Numbered from the stretch's first letter, positions 1 to 9,156 are shown. The stretch is 64,000 nt of DNA from Selenomonas sp. TAMA-11512 (GCF_037076525.1 NZ_AP029018.1:1885001-1949000); one strand, 5' to 3'. Translations and numbers: made by a program. Notes: generated by a model not told the origin, from the sequence alone.

Positions 1-870
1 AAGCGCTGCCGCCATAGCATGCGGTACCTCTGCCTGCGCCTCGACGACCCTCGCTTCCATCTCCTGCGTGTAGGCTTTCATCTCCTGCTCCTTGGCGACA
101 GCCATTGCCCGGCGCTCCTCCGCCTTTGCCTGCGCGATACGCTTATCCGCCTCCGCCTGGTCTGTCTGGAGCTCCGCACCGATGTTGCGTCCGACATCGA
201 CATCGGCGATATCGATGGAGAGAATTTCAAACGCCGTACCGGCATCAAGCCCCTTGCCCAGAACGGTCTTGGAAATATCATCCGGGTTCGCAAGTACTTC
301 GCTGTGGCTCTCTGCGGAACCGACGGTCGTGACAATGCCTTCGCCGACGCGAGCAATGATGGTAGGCTCGCCGGCGCCGCCGACCAGGCGGTCGATGTTC
401 GCACGGACGGTGACACGAGCCTTGATTTTGAGTTCGATGCCGTTGCCGGCAACCGCGGAGACGATCGGCGTCTCAATGACTTTCGGATTGACGCTCATCT
501 GGACGGCGTCAAGCACATTGCGTCCCGCAAGATCGATCGCCGCACATCTCTCGAAGGGAAGTGTGATCTGCGCACGGTGCGCCGCAATCAGAGCATCAAC
601 GACGCGATCCACGTTGCCGCCCGCGAGATAATGCGCTTCCAACTGGTTGACATTGACGCTGAGCCCCGCCTTGTTCGCCTTGATGAGCGGCATAACGATT
701 CTGGACGGCGGCACGCGGCGCATGCGCATACCGATGAGCGTCACAATCCCGACGGGAACGTTCGCCGCGATTGCCGAAATCCACAGTCCGACGGGGACAA
801 AATGGAGAAAGAGCATGACGAGAACAATGATGACGACAAAAATGACACCGGAACTTATCAGTCCTACCAT
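1..870 (-). CDS. floA: Flotillin-like protein FloA, C-terminus beyond window
   Basis: This is a bacterial flotillin, an integral inner-membrane scaffold of functional membrane microdomains. The start ATG at 868-870 follows an AAGGAGG site. The frame stays open to the window edge, giving 290 codons of a family usually near 330 residues. The N-terminus reads [20 protein letters not shown], a single hydrophobic hairpin or helix. An SPFH domain follows, with the typical [20 protein letters not shown] segment. The visible C-terminal part (about residues 240-290) is rich in Ala, Glu and Gln and predicts coiled coil ([20 protein letters not shown]). It lies directly downstream of nfeD on the same strand, the usual flotillin-NfeD partnership. 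The real 3' end cannot be seen. Confidence 0.95.
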   Translation of the reverse strand, partial: MVGLISSGVIFVVIIVLVMLFLHFVPVGLWISAIAANVPVGIVTLIGMRMRRVPPSRIVMPLIKANKAGLSVNVNQLEAHYLAGGNVDRVVDALIAAHRAQITLPFERCAAIDLAGRNVLDAVQMSVNPKVIETPIVSAVAGNGIELKIKARVTVRANIDRLVGGAGEPTIIARVGEGIVTTVGSAESHSEVLANPDDISKTVLGKGLDAGTAFEILSIDIADVDVGRNIGAELQTDQAEADKRIAQAKAEERRAMAVAKEQEMKAYTQEMEARVVEAQAEVPHAMAAAL

Positions 871-946
871 GAATTTACCTCCTTCTTGGAGCGGCTTGAC
901 CTTTTTGCCGCTCACTGCTGCCTAACAAATCCTATTTTCCTGACAA

Positions 947-1579
947 TTATACTTTCCTGACGACGACTCTGCTGCCTTCCGCGGAAATGATCTTGACCCG
1001 CTCTCCCTTGACGATATAATCGCCCTCGGAGACAACATCCACGCGTTTGCCGTCAATCTCGACAGAGCCCGCGGGGCGTACATCCGAGAGGACGACTGTC
1101 TCGCGTCCGACAAGTGTCGTATCCGTCACGCTGCTGACATAGCCGTCCTCGTTTTTCGTCTCATTGGAGAGAACAATTTTCTTCCAGAGTTTGCTGTTGG
1201 GAAGCCGCTTTGCAATGATAAGAAAGATGACAATCGACAGCACGGCAGCCGCCAGCATCGCATAGACAGCCTGCACATCGCCTCCCAGGGAGAGAACGAA
1301 GCTGTAGAAGAGAGCCGCCACCCCGACGGCTCCGAGGAGACCTACCGTCGGAAGCAGTACTTCCACGGCAATGCAGATCAGTCCGACCATGAAGATTCCG
1401 ATGTGAAAGAAGCTGACAAGCCCCTTGACGTATTGGCTGCCGAAGAACACGGCCGCAGCCACAAGTCCCAGCAGAGCCCCCAACCCCATGCCGCCTGTCT
1501 TGATTTCCATCAGCACGGCAAGAAATACAACGGCTAAAAGCAATATTTCTACAATCTGTGCTCCAAAAGCGAAGTCCAT
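947..1579 (-). CDS. nfeD: NfeD family membrane protein
   Basis: A 210-residue NfeD-type protein. About four hydrophobic segments occupy residues 8-130, and the last 70 residues form a soluble OB-fold domain (GRETVVLSDVRPAGSVEIDG). It is the short form without the ClpP-class serine-protease domain found in long NfeD proteins. NfeD proteins are partners of flotillins and help organise membrane domains. The start has a GAGGGGGG Shine-Dalgarno site. The gene ends about 76 bases upstream of floA and is probably co-transcribed with it. It is separated from yqeY by a strong hairpin. Confidence 0.93.
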   Translation of the reverse strand: MDFAFGAQIVEILLLAVVFLAVLMEIKTGGMGLGALLGLVAAAVFFGSQYVKGLVSFFHIGIFMVGLICIAVEVLLPTVGLLGAVGVAALFYSFVLSLGGDVQAVYAMLAAAVLSIVIFLIIAKRLPNSKLWKKIVLSNETKNEDGYVSSVTDTTLVGRETVVLSDVRPAGSVEIDGKRVDVVSEGDYIVKGERVKIISAEGSRVVVRKV

Positions 1580-1602
1580 AAAGATCCCCCCTCTACGAAA
1601 AA

Positions 1603-1631
1603 CGGCCGCACAGCACTACGCTGTGCGGCCG
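1603..1631 (-). terminator. Intrinsic terminator after rpsU-yqeY
   Basis: A perfect 12-bp stem (CGGCCGCACAGC pairing with its complement, 5-base loop) is followed on the minus strand by TTTTT at 1598-1602. It lies just after the yqeY stop and before nfeD, so it should end the rpsU-yqeY transcript. Confidence 0.88.
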
Positions 1632-1636
1632 ACCGC

Positions 1637-2089
1637 TTAATTCGGAAGCATTTCACGCACGATGGTATTTACGAGCTTGCCATCGGCACGCCCCTTGACT
1701 TTCGGCATCAAGACGCCCATGACCTTGCCCATATCCTTTGGCGACGCCGCGCCGGAGGCTGTGATTGCCTCTTGGACGAGCGCTCGGATGGCCGCTTCAT
1801 CGAGCTGCTCAGGCAAATAGGGCAGCAGCACAGCGATTTCCGCCTCGGTCTGTGCCACCAAATCATCACGACCGCCCTTTTGAAATTCCTCCAGGGAGTC
1901 CTTACGAGTCTTGAGCTCCTTAGCGATGATGGACTGCACACCGTCATCATCGAGCTCCTTCTGACCGTCGATCTCCGCCTGACGCAGAGCGGCGCGTACC
2001 ATACGGATGACGGCAAGGCGCACCTTGCCGTCCGCTTTATCCTTCATGGCCGCCTTCATGTCGTCCATCAGCCGATCTTTGAGTGACAT
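1637..2089 (-). CDS. yqeY: GatB/YqeY domain-containing protein
   Basis: A 150-residue YqeY-family protein, helical throughout. It starts MSLKDRLMDDMKAAMKDKAD, has the conserved LRQAEIDGQKELDDDGVQSI region, and ends in the tail domain shared with the GatB/GatE amidotransferase subunits (SPKDMGKVMGVLMPKVKGRADG). The family is thought to touch tRNA or aminoacyl-tRNA, but no firm role is known. The ATG has a GGAGGCGAAATC site. It sits 18 bases behind rpsU, a pairing common in Firmicutes, and is followed by a terminator. Confidence 0.93.
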   Translation of the reverse strand: MSLKDRLMDDMKAAMKDKADGKVRLAVIRMVRAALRQAEIDGQKELDDDGVQSIIAKELKTRKDSLEEFQKGGRDDLVAQTEAEIAVLLPYLPEQLDEAAIRALVQEAITASGAASPKDMGKVMGVLMPKVKGRADGKLVNTIVREMLPN

Positions 2090-2107
2090 GATTTCGCCTC
2101 CACGTGT

Positions 2108-2290
2108 TTATGCGCGATACTTGCGCTTTCTAGCCGCCTCGGACTTCTTCTTACGCTTCACACTGGGTTTCTCATAGTGTTCGCGTTTTCTGACTTCGGC
2201 TAACGTACCCGCCTTCTGACTAGCACGCTTAAATCTGCGTAGAGCGCTGTCGATCGTTTCGTTTTTTCCGACTTTGATTTCTGTTGCCAT
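2108..2290 (-). CDS. rpsU: 30S ribosomal protein S21
   Basis: A 60-residue basic protein of the 30S platform near the anti-Shine-Dalgarno region of 16S rRNA. It has the S21 pattern [16 protein letters not shown] near the N-terminus and the Lys/Arg tail [16 protein letters not shown]. Length is normal for the family. A GGAGGGAGGG site lies 8 bases before the ATG, and a good promoter lies about 60 bases upstream (2348-2377). It is followed by yqeY. Confidence 0.97.
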   Translation of the reverse strand: MATEIKVGKNETIDSALRRFKRASQKAGTLAEVRKREHYEKPSVKRKKKSEAARKRKYRA

Positions 2291-2347
2291 TCTTTTTCCC
2301 TCCCTCCACCAGACATGGAGCGAGTGCTTTTTGCACTACACCATGAC

Positions 2348-2377
2348 AGTATACATGAACGGAGGTGTGTGTGTCAA
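2348..2377 (-). promoter_or_regulatory. Promoter of rpsU-yqeY
   Basis: On the minus strand, TTGACA (2377-2372) is separated by 18 bases from TATACT (2353-2348). This is a near-consensus housekeeping promoter about 58 bases before the rpsU start. It lies inside a CA-rich stretch. Confidence 0.8.
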
Positions 2378-2384
2378 GATTTTT

Positions 2385-2732
2385 TTAGCCCGGAGGCCAT
2401 GCCATGGAGCGTCCTCCGAGGAGGTGGAAATGCAGGTGCCCGACGGTCTGTCCGCCTTCAGCACCCGTGTTCGTCACGACGCGAAATCCCTTTTCGGCAA
2501 GTCCCAGATCCTTAGCGATTGCCGGAATCACATCGACATAAATGTGCGCGGCGAGGTTCCGATCCTCCGCACGGAGGTCCAACAGGCTTTTCCTGTGCAC
2601 CTTGGGAATGATGAGGATATGCTCGGGCGCCTGCGGTTCGAGATCTCGGAAAGCAAGGACGAGATCGTCCTCATAGACCTTCGTCGAGGGTATTTCACCC
2701 GAGGCAATTTTACAAAAGATACAATCCGTCAT
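2385..2732 (-). CDS. HIT family (histidine triad) nucleotide hydrolase
   Basis: A 115-residue HIT protein, a small homodimeric nucleotide-phosphoramidate hydrolase of the HinT type. It begins MTDCIFCKIASGEIPS, including the family's CxxC, and ends with the triad GHLHFHLLGGR (consensus H-x-H-x-H). I place the start at the ATG at 2732, which has AAAGGTGG upstream and matches the family N-terminus. A TTG nine codons earlier is less likely. It follows the YgjP-like peptidase at 28 bases and is the last gene of the LCP operon. Confidence 0.93.
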   Translation of the reverse strand: MTDCIFCKIASGEIPSTKVYEDDLVLAFRDLEPQAPEHILIIPKVHRKSLLDLRAEDRNLAAHIYVDVIPAIAKDLGLAEKGFRVVTNTGAEGGQTVGHLHFHLLGGRSMAWPPG

Positions 2733-2759
2733 AATTTCACCACCTTTCACAACAGACAA

Positions 2760-3494
2760 TCACAGGCTCTCCCATTCCCGATTCAGCCGTTCCTTCCTCT
2801 GTCGCCAGTCGGGACAGAACGCATCCATCAGCGCGTGGAAATACACGTTGTGCAGCCGTTCATGAAGATGCGTGAGCTCATGAAAAAGGACGTATTCGAG
2901 ACAGTCGACGGATCGTTTGGCGAGCTCGGAATTCAGCCATATCCGCTTCTTCGTGATATTGCAGACACCCCACTTCGTCTTCATCCTCCTCGTGCGGTAC
3001 TCATCTGCCCGCTTTCCCACGATTTCTTCGCAGCGCGGTCTGAGCTCCTCGGCGCGGCGCATGAGATCGGCACGGTAAAAATCATACAGGACGGCCTCTC
3101 GTTCCTCTTTCGTGCTCTCCGCCTCCGTATGCTTTACATGGAGCATGATTCTCTTTCCGTCCCGCATCGCAAGATATCGTCCGCGTCCATATTTCACGAC
3201 AAGCTCCAGCGGTTCTCCCCAGAGATAGCAGGTCTCCCCCGTCGTATACCGCTGTTCGATGCGCTCCGGACGCGCAGCCATTTCCGCTCGCCTTTTCTCG
3301 ATCCAGTCCCTATGCGAAAGGAGGAAGCACCTTGCCTCCTCCTCGCTCGTCCGCCTCGGCAGGGAGAGCTCTACAGTACCGCCGCTCCGGATGCGGATGT
3401 ACATATTCTTGATCGGCTTCCTCTTGACGTCGGCTGCGATCCCGTCCCACAGGGCAATGGCGCACTCCTGCGGTCCCGCCCCGGAGCATCTCAC
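2760..3494 (-). CDS. YgjP-like (DUF45) metallopeptidase domain protein
   Basis: A 244-residue protein of the YgjP/DUF45 family, predicted zinc metallopeptidases. The zinc signature is visible as FHELTHLHERLHN near residue 210 (HExxH plus a downstream His). It is preceded by the family motif MKTKWGVCN and a segment rich in basic residues. The start is GTG, whose last bases overlap the TGA of the LCP gene as GTGA, so translation is probably coupled. Substrate unknown. Its place in an LCP operon hints at an envelope link, but that is only context. Confidence 0.85.
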   Translation of the reverse strand: MRCSGAGPQECAIALWDGIAADVKRKPIKNMYIRIRSGGTVELSLPRRTSEEEARCFLLSHRDWIEKRRAEMAARPERIEQRYTTGETCYLWGEPLELVVKYGRGRYLAMRDGKRIMLHVKHTEAESTKEEREAVLYDFYRADLMRRAEELRPRCEEIVGKRADEYRTRRMKTKWGVCNITKKRIWLNSELAKRSVDCLEYVLFHELTHLHERLHNVYFHALMDAFCPDWRQRKERLNREWESL

Positions 3495-4813
3495 TGTGTC
3501 TTACCCGCAGGAGACGCTCCGGGAACCGGCGTCGGTGCGACCGGCGGTTTTGACTCGCCGGATGGAGTCACCGGCTCCGCGCCTTCGCGCCGCGATGAGG
3601 ATTCCCTCTCGCCTGCGCCGGCATTTTCCGTCGACCGACGCTCCTCAGCGCTGTCGCCGTTACCGTTTACGGCAGGTTTCTCTTCACCCGCTTTGCGCTT
3701 GCGTGCCGTACGGCTTTCCCTTGTATCTCCGGATTTGCGCTCATCCTCGTCTCGTATCTTTGCCTTCACTTCGCGGCCGATGGACGTATCTCCCGCCGGC
3801 ACTTCAGAGGCATCCGCAGGGATGGAGTTCTCATACTCTATGCTCGTTCTCTCCATCGCCGCCTTCATCGAGGCGTTGATGACGACGTCCAGCGTATTGG
3901 CAAGCGCGCGGCGAAGACCGAGTATATCCGGAATCCAATAGCTGATTTCATCAATATAAAGCGGCCGCCCCGGAACCATTTCCGTGTGAAGTCCATGCTT
4001 CTGCGCGTTTTTCAAAGAGCCGGCAAACTCGACCATCTGACGAACGGTGAGATCGGTTTCGACCGAATCTACAATCTCAGCGATGACAGAGGGAATCTTC
4101 GGCAGAATGGACGGCGATGTCACCTGATCCATGACTGCGCGCATGAACTTCTGCTGCCTTGCGATGCGTCCGATATCGCCTTCCTCATCACGATAGCGCA
4201 CATAGGTTACAGCGGTCTTGCCGTCCATGTGCTGCATACCTGGATAGAGATCGATGACAAGCCCTCCGTCATCGTCCCAAGGATCTTCATAGTACATTCG
4301 ATTCTCGACATCGATATCGACGCCGCCGATGGCATCAATGATCTTTTGGAATGCCTGGGTGTTGATGAGAATATAGTGATCCATTCGAACACCGAGGAAA
4401 TCCTCCACCGTATTTTGTGTGAGTCGCCGGCCGCCGTAAGCGTAGGCGGCGTTGATCTTATCGTAGCCGTAGCCCTTGATCTTTACGCGCGTGTCACGCG
4501 GAATGGAGAGAAGCGACGCCTGATCCTTCTTCGGATCAATCGCGGCAACCATGAGCGTATCGGAGCGCCCGATGTCATCCTCCCGCTGATCGACGCCCAT
4601 GATCATGATGATCGCCTTATCCTTTGCGACAAGCATCTCTTCTTCTTTCTTCTGCGGATCCTCTTTCTTATCCAACAGTCCGCTCTGTGCAAAAAAGACA
4701 CCGGCCGCAAGAGCTGCGAAAAACACAATCACCAGAACGAGAACTATTTTCCACCGCCCTCCGCTCTTTTTCGATCGTGCATTCCCGCGGTTTCCTTTTA
4801 TATCCACAGCCAT
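3491..4813 (-). CDS. LCP family protein (LytR-CpsA-Psr), cell-wall glycopolymer ligase
   Basis: A 440-residue membrane-anchored LCP protein. These transfer undecaprenyl-phosphate-linked glycopolymers onto peptidoglycan outside the cytoplasmic membrane. Residues 21-45 form one transmembrane helix. The LCP domain spans about 75-300, with GRSDTLMVAAIDPKK, SIPRDTRV and the Arg-rich TAVTYVRYRDEEGDIGRIAR segment carrying catalytic Arg and Asp residues. The last 120 residues are Pro/Ser/Glu/Lys-rich and look disordered. In a diderm with DAP peptidoglycan the transferred polymer is not obvious from the window. It heads a three-gene operon (LCP, YgjP-like, HIT) with a promoter at 4854-4882. Confidence 0.92.
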   Translation of the reverse strand: MAVDIKGNRGNARSKKSGGRWKIVLVLVIVFFAALAAGVFFAQSGLLDKKEDPQKKEEEMLVAKDKAIIMIMGVDQREDDIGRSDTLMVAAIDPKKDQASLLSIPRDTRVKIKGYGYDKINAAYAYGGRRLTQNTVEDFLGVRMDHYILINTQAFQKIIDAIGGVDIDVENRMYYEDPWDDDGGLVIDLYPGMQHMDGKTAVTYVRYRDEEGDIGRIARQQKFMRAVMDQVTSPSILPKIPSVIAEIVDSVETDLTVRQMVEFAGSLKNAQKHGLHTEMVPGRPLYIDEISYWIPDILGLRRALANTLDVVINASMKAAMERTSIEYENSIPADASEVPAGDTSIGREVKAKIRDEDERKSGDTRESRTARKRKAGEEKPAVNGNGDSAEERRSTENAGAGERESSSRREGAEPVTPSGESKPPVAPTPVPGASPAGKTQ

Positions 4814-4853
4814 TCAGCCTTTCTATAACAAAAATACGTCATCTTTTTTCTCT

Positions 4854-4882
4854 ATTATAAGAGGCAGGTTCATTTTAGGCAA
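4854..4882 (-). promoter_or_regulatory. Promoter of the LCP operon
   Basis: On the minus strand, TTGCCT (4882-4877), a 17-base spacer, then a perfect TATAAT (4859-4854). It lies 41 bases before the LCP start in the divergent region 4814-5107, which holds nothing else but the opposing promoter. Confidence 0.75.
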
Positions 4883-4983
4883 ATATTATTTTTCCCGTTA
4901 GAAAAACTTAAGCCGATGGGAAAGGCTTGCTTTCCATCGTAATTCATACAAATCTGGATAAATATCAAATTTTCTAAAAAGTC

Positions 4984-5012
4984 TTGAAAATCTCGCCTTT
5001 TTATTATATTAT
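4984..5012 (+). promoter_or_regulatory. Promoter of the DASS symporter gene
   Basis: TTGAAA (4984-4989), 17 bases, then TATTAT (5007-5012). About 95 bases of leader follow before the ATG at 5108. No known riboswitch fold was recognised in the leader. Confidence 0.7.
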
Positions 5013-5107
5013 TATAGAGTATATCATGTTGGGAGATATTGGATGCGGTTTTTCTACGCATCCGGCCGAGCTTTTATTTCTTTTATGTATGATCAGGAGG
5101 TGTTGTC

Positions 5108-6667
5108 ATGAGTACACAGGAACCCCGCGAGAAGACGCAAGAGGAGAAAATCCGCGAAGCCGAACTCGCCTTTGACCGGAAGCGCCGTACAGTCGGTATG
5201 ATTTGCGGACCGCTTTGTGCACTTTTAGTTCTCATTACTCCCATCGAGGCTCTCCCTTGGGAAGCGCATAAGTTGCTTGCTATCATGGCGCTTGTCGCGC
5301 TTTGGTGGATCACGGAGCCGGTTCCCATCCCCGTCACTTCGCTCATAGGTCCTACGCTTGCCGTTATCACAGGCGTTGTTCCCGCCTCAAAGGCGTACGC
5401 CGCCTTTTCCAGCCCCATGATCTTCCTCTTCATGGGCGGCTTCATCATCGCCAAAGGCATGATGATGCACGGTCTCGACCGGAAGTTCGCCTTTGCGCTG
5501 CTCTCCATGAAGTGGGTCGGGTCAAATCCGAGGCGCATCTTCCTCGCCGTCGGTCTAGCCTGCGCTCTCTGTTCTGGCTGGGTCTCCAACACGGCGACGG
5601 CTGCCATGATGTTCCCGATCGCCCTCGGTCTTCTTGAGGCGATCAAGGAGATGTTCGCCGCAAACGGCAAGGTCATCGAGCTCCACGAATACAAATACGC
5701 TACGGGCCTCATGCTCATGACGGCGTATTCCTGCTCCATCGGCGGTGTCTTGACGCCGATCGGCACGCCGCCGAACATCATCATGCTGGGATTCCTCGAT
5801 CAGATGGCCGGCATCCATGTCTCCTTCTTCGAATGGATGATTTGGGGCTTTGTCGCCATGGTTATCTACTTCGTTATTGCCTATATCGTCCTGATTCGGA
5901 TGTTCCCGCCCGATGTCGAAAAAATCGACGGCGCCGAGCAGTTCATCGCTGAGCGCCGCGCGCAGCTCGGCGGCTGGACACGCGCACAAAAGAATACGCT
6001 CATCGCGTTCTTTGTCGCCGTCTTCCTCTGGGTCACGCCGGGCGTCCTCCAGATCATCCTGGGCGGCGGCGCACCTGAGCTCAAGATGTATAACCGTCTC
6101 TTCCCGGAGGCGATTGCCGCTATGTCCGGCGCGCTTCTCCTCTTCCTCCTTCCGGTCAACTGGAAAGAGCGTGAGTTCACGCTCACCTGGAAGGATGCCG
6201 CGGCAGGCATCGAATGGGGCACACTGCTCCTCTTCGGCGGCGGTCTCGCAATGGGCGGCATGATGTACTCTACGGGCCTCTCCTCCTGGGTCGGCGACAT
6301 CATTGTCGGCTGGATGGGCGGCAATCCTTCGCTCATCGTGATGACGGGCATCTTCTGCGTCATGGCGCTGCTCCTTGCCGAACTGTCTTCGCACACGGCG
6401 GCCGTCAACATGATCGGTCCCCTCGGTGTCACGGCGGCTATTGCCGCCGGCTTCTCGCCCGTACCTGTCGCTGTGGGCATCGCGCTCGCCGCATCCCTCG
6501 GCTTCATGCTGCCGGTCTCGACGCCACCGAATGCCATCATCTATGCGTCCGGCTATGTGCCTATCACAAAGATGATCAAGACGGGCTTCCTCATTGACGT
6601 CATCGGTATGTTCGCCGTCACGATCCCCCTTGTCGTGTATTTTGTAACATGGGTACTCGGCATGTAA
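5108..6667 (+). CDS. DASS (SLC13) family sodium/anion symporter
   Basis: A 519-residue polytopic inner-membrane carrier of the divalent anion:sodium symporter family, which takes up sulfate or C4/C6 dicarboxylates with Na+. The two pseudo-repeats are visible. VSNTATAAMMFPI with TPIGTPPN belongs to the first, and LSSHTAAVNMIGP with VSTPPNAI to the second. The first repeat carries the canonical SNT, while the second has SHT. A 40-residue charged segment precedes the first helix. The start has AGGAGGTGTTGTC upstream. Substrate cannot be decided from sequence; dicarboxylate uptake is plausible for a Selenomonad. A single-gene unit with its own promoter and terminator. Confidence 0.9.
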   Translation: MSTQEPREKTQEEKIREAELAFDRKRRTVGMICGPLCALLVLITPIEALPWEAHKLLAIMALVALWWITEPVPIPVTSLIGPTLAVITGVVPASKAYAAFSSPMIFLFMGGFIIAKGMMMHGLDRKFAFALLSMKWVGSNPRRIFLAVGLACALCSGWVSNTATAAMMFPIALGLLEAIKEMFAANGKVIELHEYKYATGLMLMTAYSCSIGGVLTPIGTPPNIIMLGFLDQMAGIHVSFFEWMIWGFVAMVIYFVIAYIVLIRMFPPDVEKIDGAEQFIAERRAQLGGWTRAQKNTLIAFFVAVFLWVTPGVLQIILGGGAPELKMYNRLFPEAIAAMSGALLLFLLPVNWKEREFTLTWKDAAAGIEWGTLLLFGGGLAMGGMMYSTGLSSWVGDIIVGWMGGNPSLIVMTGIFCVMALLLAELSSHTAAVNMIGPLGVTAAIAAGFSPVPVAVGIALAASLGFMLPVSTPPNAIIYASGYVPITKMIKTGFLIDVIGMFAVTIPLVVYFVTWVLGM

Positions 6668-6694
6668 AAAGCTTCTTTATCATCAGTGATTCCC

Positions 6695-6735
6695 AAAGAA
6701 GCCTCCCGTCTATAAAGCGGAGGCTTCTTTTTTTC
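6695..6735 (+). terminator. Terminator after the DASS symporter gene
   Basis: A 12-bp stem AAAGAAGCCTCC / GGAGGCTTCTTT with a 12-base loop, ending in a run of Ts. Confidence 0.92.
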
Positions 6736-6824
6736 CATAGAAATAAAACGGCGGACAAGAGACGTCTCTCTCAAAGAATTCGGCCGCGTCCTCCGTACGG
6801 CAATTCTTTTATTGCCTTTTTCCC

Positions 6825-6854
6825 TTGATTTCGATAAAATATGTGACGTATTAT
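6825..6854 (+). promoter_or_regulatory. Promoter of the purine permease gene
   Basis: TTGATT (6825-6830), 18 bases, TATTAT (6849-6854), overlapping a TATAAT at 6852-6857. Transcription would start about 20 bases before the ATG, leaving no room for a purine riboswitch. Confidence 0.6.
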
Positions 6855-6882
6855 AATCACATTAAGGAGAGACACCAACGAC

Positions 6883-8241
6883 ATGGAAAATTTCTTTAAG
6901 CTCAAAGAGCACGGCACGACTGTCCGCACGGAAGTACTTGCAGGGCTCACCACCTTTATGACGATGGCGTACATTCTCGCCGTGAATCCGCACATCTTAA
7001 GCGCATCCGGCATGGATGCGGGCGCGGTCTTTACAGCGACGGCTGTCGCCTCCGCCATCGCGGGTGTGCTGATGGCAGTCTTTGCCAATCTCCCGATTGC
7101 CCTCTCGGCGGCCATGGGTCTGAACGCCTTCTTTGCCTACACGGTCTGCGGGCAGATGGGCTATCCCTGGCAGCTTGCTCTGACCGCGGTCTTCTGTGAG
7201 GGCGTCCTCTTCATCCTTATGTCGCTGACCAACATCCGTGAAGCACTCTTTAACGCCATTCCGATGTCGCTGAAGAGCGCCGTCTCCGTCGGCATCGGTC
7301 TCTTCATCGCTTTCATCGGCTTCCAAAACGCGCACATCGTCGTCGCGGGACCGAAGCTCGTCTCGATGTTTTCCTTCACAAGCTCCTTCACTGCGGGCAC
7401 ATTCCATTCGGAGGGTGTTGCTGTCATTCTCGCCCTTATCGGCATCCTGGTCACCGCCGTCCTCATCGTTAAGAACATCCGCGGCAACATCCTTCTCGGC
7501 ATACTCGCCACATGGATACTCGGCATCTTCTGTGAGCTTGCCGGCGTCTATGTCCCCGACCCCGCCAACGGTTTTTTCAGTGTGATTCCAAACGGCATCG
7601 TCGCTCTCCCGGTCTCCTTGGCGCCGACCTTTATGCAGCTTGATTTTTCCTTTGTCCGTTCACTTGATTTCGTTGTCGTCATGCTCGCCTTTCTCTTTGT
7701 CGATCTCTTTGATACGCTTGGCACGCTGACCGGTTGCGCCGCGCGAGGCAACATGCTCGATCGAAACGGCCGCCTCCCGCGCATCCGGGGTGCTCTGATG
7801 GCGGACGCCTGCGGCACGACGATCGGCGCCTGCCTCGGTACGTCAACCGTCTCCTCCTACGTCGAGTCCTCCGCGGGCATCGTTGCGGGCGGACGCACGG
7901 GCCTGACAACCATGGTCGTCTCAGGTCTCTTCCTTCTGGCGCTCTTCTTCTCTCCGCTTTTTCTCTCGATTCCCGCCTTTGCGACAGCCCCCGCGCTGAT
8001 CATCGTCGGATTCCTCATGATGCAGCAGGTCGTCAAGATTCCCTGGGCAAACCTCATCGAGGCAATCCCCGCGTTCATCTGCATCACGGTTATGCCGTTC
8101 ATGTATTCCATCTCGGAGGGCATCGCCTACGGCATCATCAGCTACACCGTTCTCCACCTCTGCGCGGGCAGAACAAAAGACATCACTTGGCTGATGTATC
8201 TGCTGACCGCCATCTTTATCTCGAAATACGCCTGGATGTAA
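6883..8241 (+). CDS. NCS2/AzgA-type purine (guanine/hypoxanthine/adenine) permease
   Basis: A 452-residue polytopic permease of the AzgA/PbuG branch of the nucleobase-cation symporters. It has the branch N-terminus FKLKEHGTTVRTEVLAGLTT, MTMAYILAVNP, and AMGLNAFFAYTVC. The second half carries FLFVDLFDTLGTLTG and GTSTVSSYVESSAGI, which hold substrate-binding acidic residues. It imports adenine, guanine or hypoxanthine by proton symport. SD is AAGGAGAGACACC. Alone in its transcript; the leader is too short for a riboswitch. Confidence 0.93.
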   Translation: MENFFKLKEHGTTVRTEVLAGLTTFMTMAYILAVNPHILSASGMDAGAVFTATAVASAIAGVLMAVFANLPIALSAAMGLNAFFAYTVCGQMGYPWQLALTAVFCEGVLFILMSLTNIREALFNAIPMSLKSAVSVGIGLFIAFIGFQNAHIVVAGPKLVSMFSFTSSFTAGTFHSEGVAVILALIGILVTAVLIVKNIRGNILLGILATWILGIFCELAGVYVPDPANGFFSVIPNGIVALPVSLAPTFMQLDFSFVRSLDFVVVMLAFLFVDLFDTLGTLTGCAARGNMLDRNGRLPRIRGALMADACGTTIGACLGTSTVSSYVESSAGIVAGGRTGLTTMVVSGLFLLALFFSPLFLSIPAFATAPALIIVGFLMMQQVVKIPWANLIEAIPAFICITVMPFMYSISEGIAYGIISYTVLHLCAGRTKDITWLMYLLTAIFISKYAWM

Positions 8242-8251
8242 CGCATGAAAA

Positions 8252-8284
8252 AAAAGCGTCGGCCTACGATAAGCCGGCGCTTTT
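8252..8284. terminator. Bidirectional terminator between the purine permease and dapF
   Basis: Stem AAAAGCGTCGGC pairing with GCCGGCGCTTTT around a CTACGATAA loop, with A-run upstream and T-run downstream. It serves the convergent genes on both sides. Confidence 0.88.
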
Positions 8285-8304
8285 CATTTTCGTACATCTG
8301 TCTC

Positions 8305-9156
8305 TTATGCGAATACACCCGTAAACACACATTCAGCGGGCCCCGTCATATAGACGTGATTGTCGTCCGCATCCCACTTGACGCGGATGGTGCCGCCATC
8401 GACCTCGACATCCGTCTCCCTCTCCGTACGTCCTGTAAGCACGCCGGCGACAACGGCCGCGCACGTCCCCGTTCCGCAGGCAAGTGTGATGCCCGCACCG
8501 CGCTCCCAGACGCGCATGCGTATCCTCTCCCGGTCGATGACCTTAACGAACTCGACGTTCGTCTTTCTCGGGAATGTCTCATGCCTTTCAACGGCAGGTC
8601 CCCAAAGTGCAAGCGGCAGTGTCTCTGCGTCTTCCCGGAAGATGACGGCATGCGGGTTGCCCATGGAGACGCCCGTCATCCGAAATACTTCACTGGCGAC
8701 TCGCAGCTCACGCTCGACGACCCGTTCATCACCGTAGCCCATGATGGGAATTTCCGGGGCGTCGAGGATCGGCTCGCCCATATCGACGCAGGCGACAATC
8801 CGATTCTCATCCGTCTCGACGAGTTTCAGGACAAGGATCCCCGCTCCCGTTTCCACGGTAAACCCTTGTGCCTCGGTCAGTCTGTCCCGATGAACGACAC
8901 CGCCCAGGCAGCGGATGCCGTTTCCGCACATCTCCGCTTCCGTACCGTCCGCGTTGAAGTAATGCATGCGAAAATCGGCCGTCTCCGACGGACGGACGAG
9001 GATCAATCCGTCGCCGCCGATGCCGAAATGACGGTCACACGCGCGGCGTACGAGTGCAGGCAAGTCCTTTTCATACGCCGACATGTCCTCTTGAAACGCA
9101 TTGACCATGACAAAATCATTGCCGCAGCCGTGCCACTTTGTAAACTGAAAAGCCAT
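8305..9156 (-). CDS. dapF: Diaminopimelate epimerase
   Basis: A 283-residue pyridoxal-independent epimerase that converts LL- to meso-diaminopimelate in lysine and peptidoglycan synthesis. Both active-site cysteines are visible: EAEMCGNGIRCLG near residue 75 and TLACGTGTCAAVV near residue 220. The N-terminus FTKWHGCGNDFVMVN is typical. SD GGGAGGATTTCAG. The gene starts 28 bases after the P-type ATPase stop and may be read from the same transcript, an odd pairing. DAP is also the product of ddh at 24003, so the organism may have two routes. Confidence 0.97.
   Translation of the reverse strand: MAFQFTKWHGCGNDFVMVNAFQEDMSAYEKDLPALVRRACDRHFGIGGDGLILVRPSETADFRMHYFNADGTEAEMCGNGIRCLGGVVHRDRLTEAQGFTVETGAGILVLKLVETDENRIVACVDMGEPILDAPEIPIMGYGDERVVERELRVASEVFRMTGVSMGNPHAVIFREDAETLPLALWGPAVERHETFPRKTNVEFVKVIDRERIRMRVWERGAGITLACGTGTCAAVVAGVLTGRTERETDVEVDGGTIRVKWDADDNHVYMTGPAECVFTGVFA

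Noticed and set aside
2274-3941. Long open frame on the plus strand opposite the HIT, YgjP-like and LCP genes
   Set aside because: It is antisense to three well-supported genes, has no recognisable domain and no ribosome site; long antisense frames are expected in GC-rich coding DNA.
6857-6883. Purine riboswitch before the purine permease
   Set aside because: The predicted transcription start leaves only about 20 bases of leader, too short for an aptamer.
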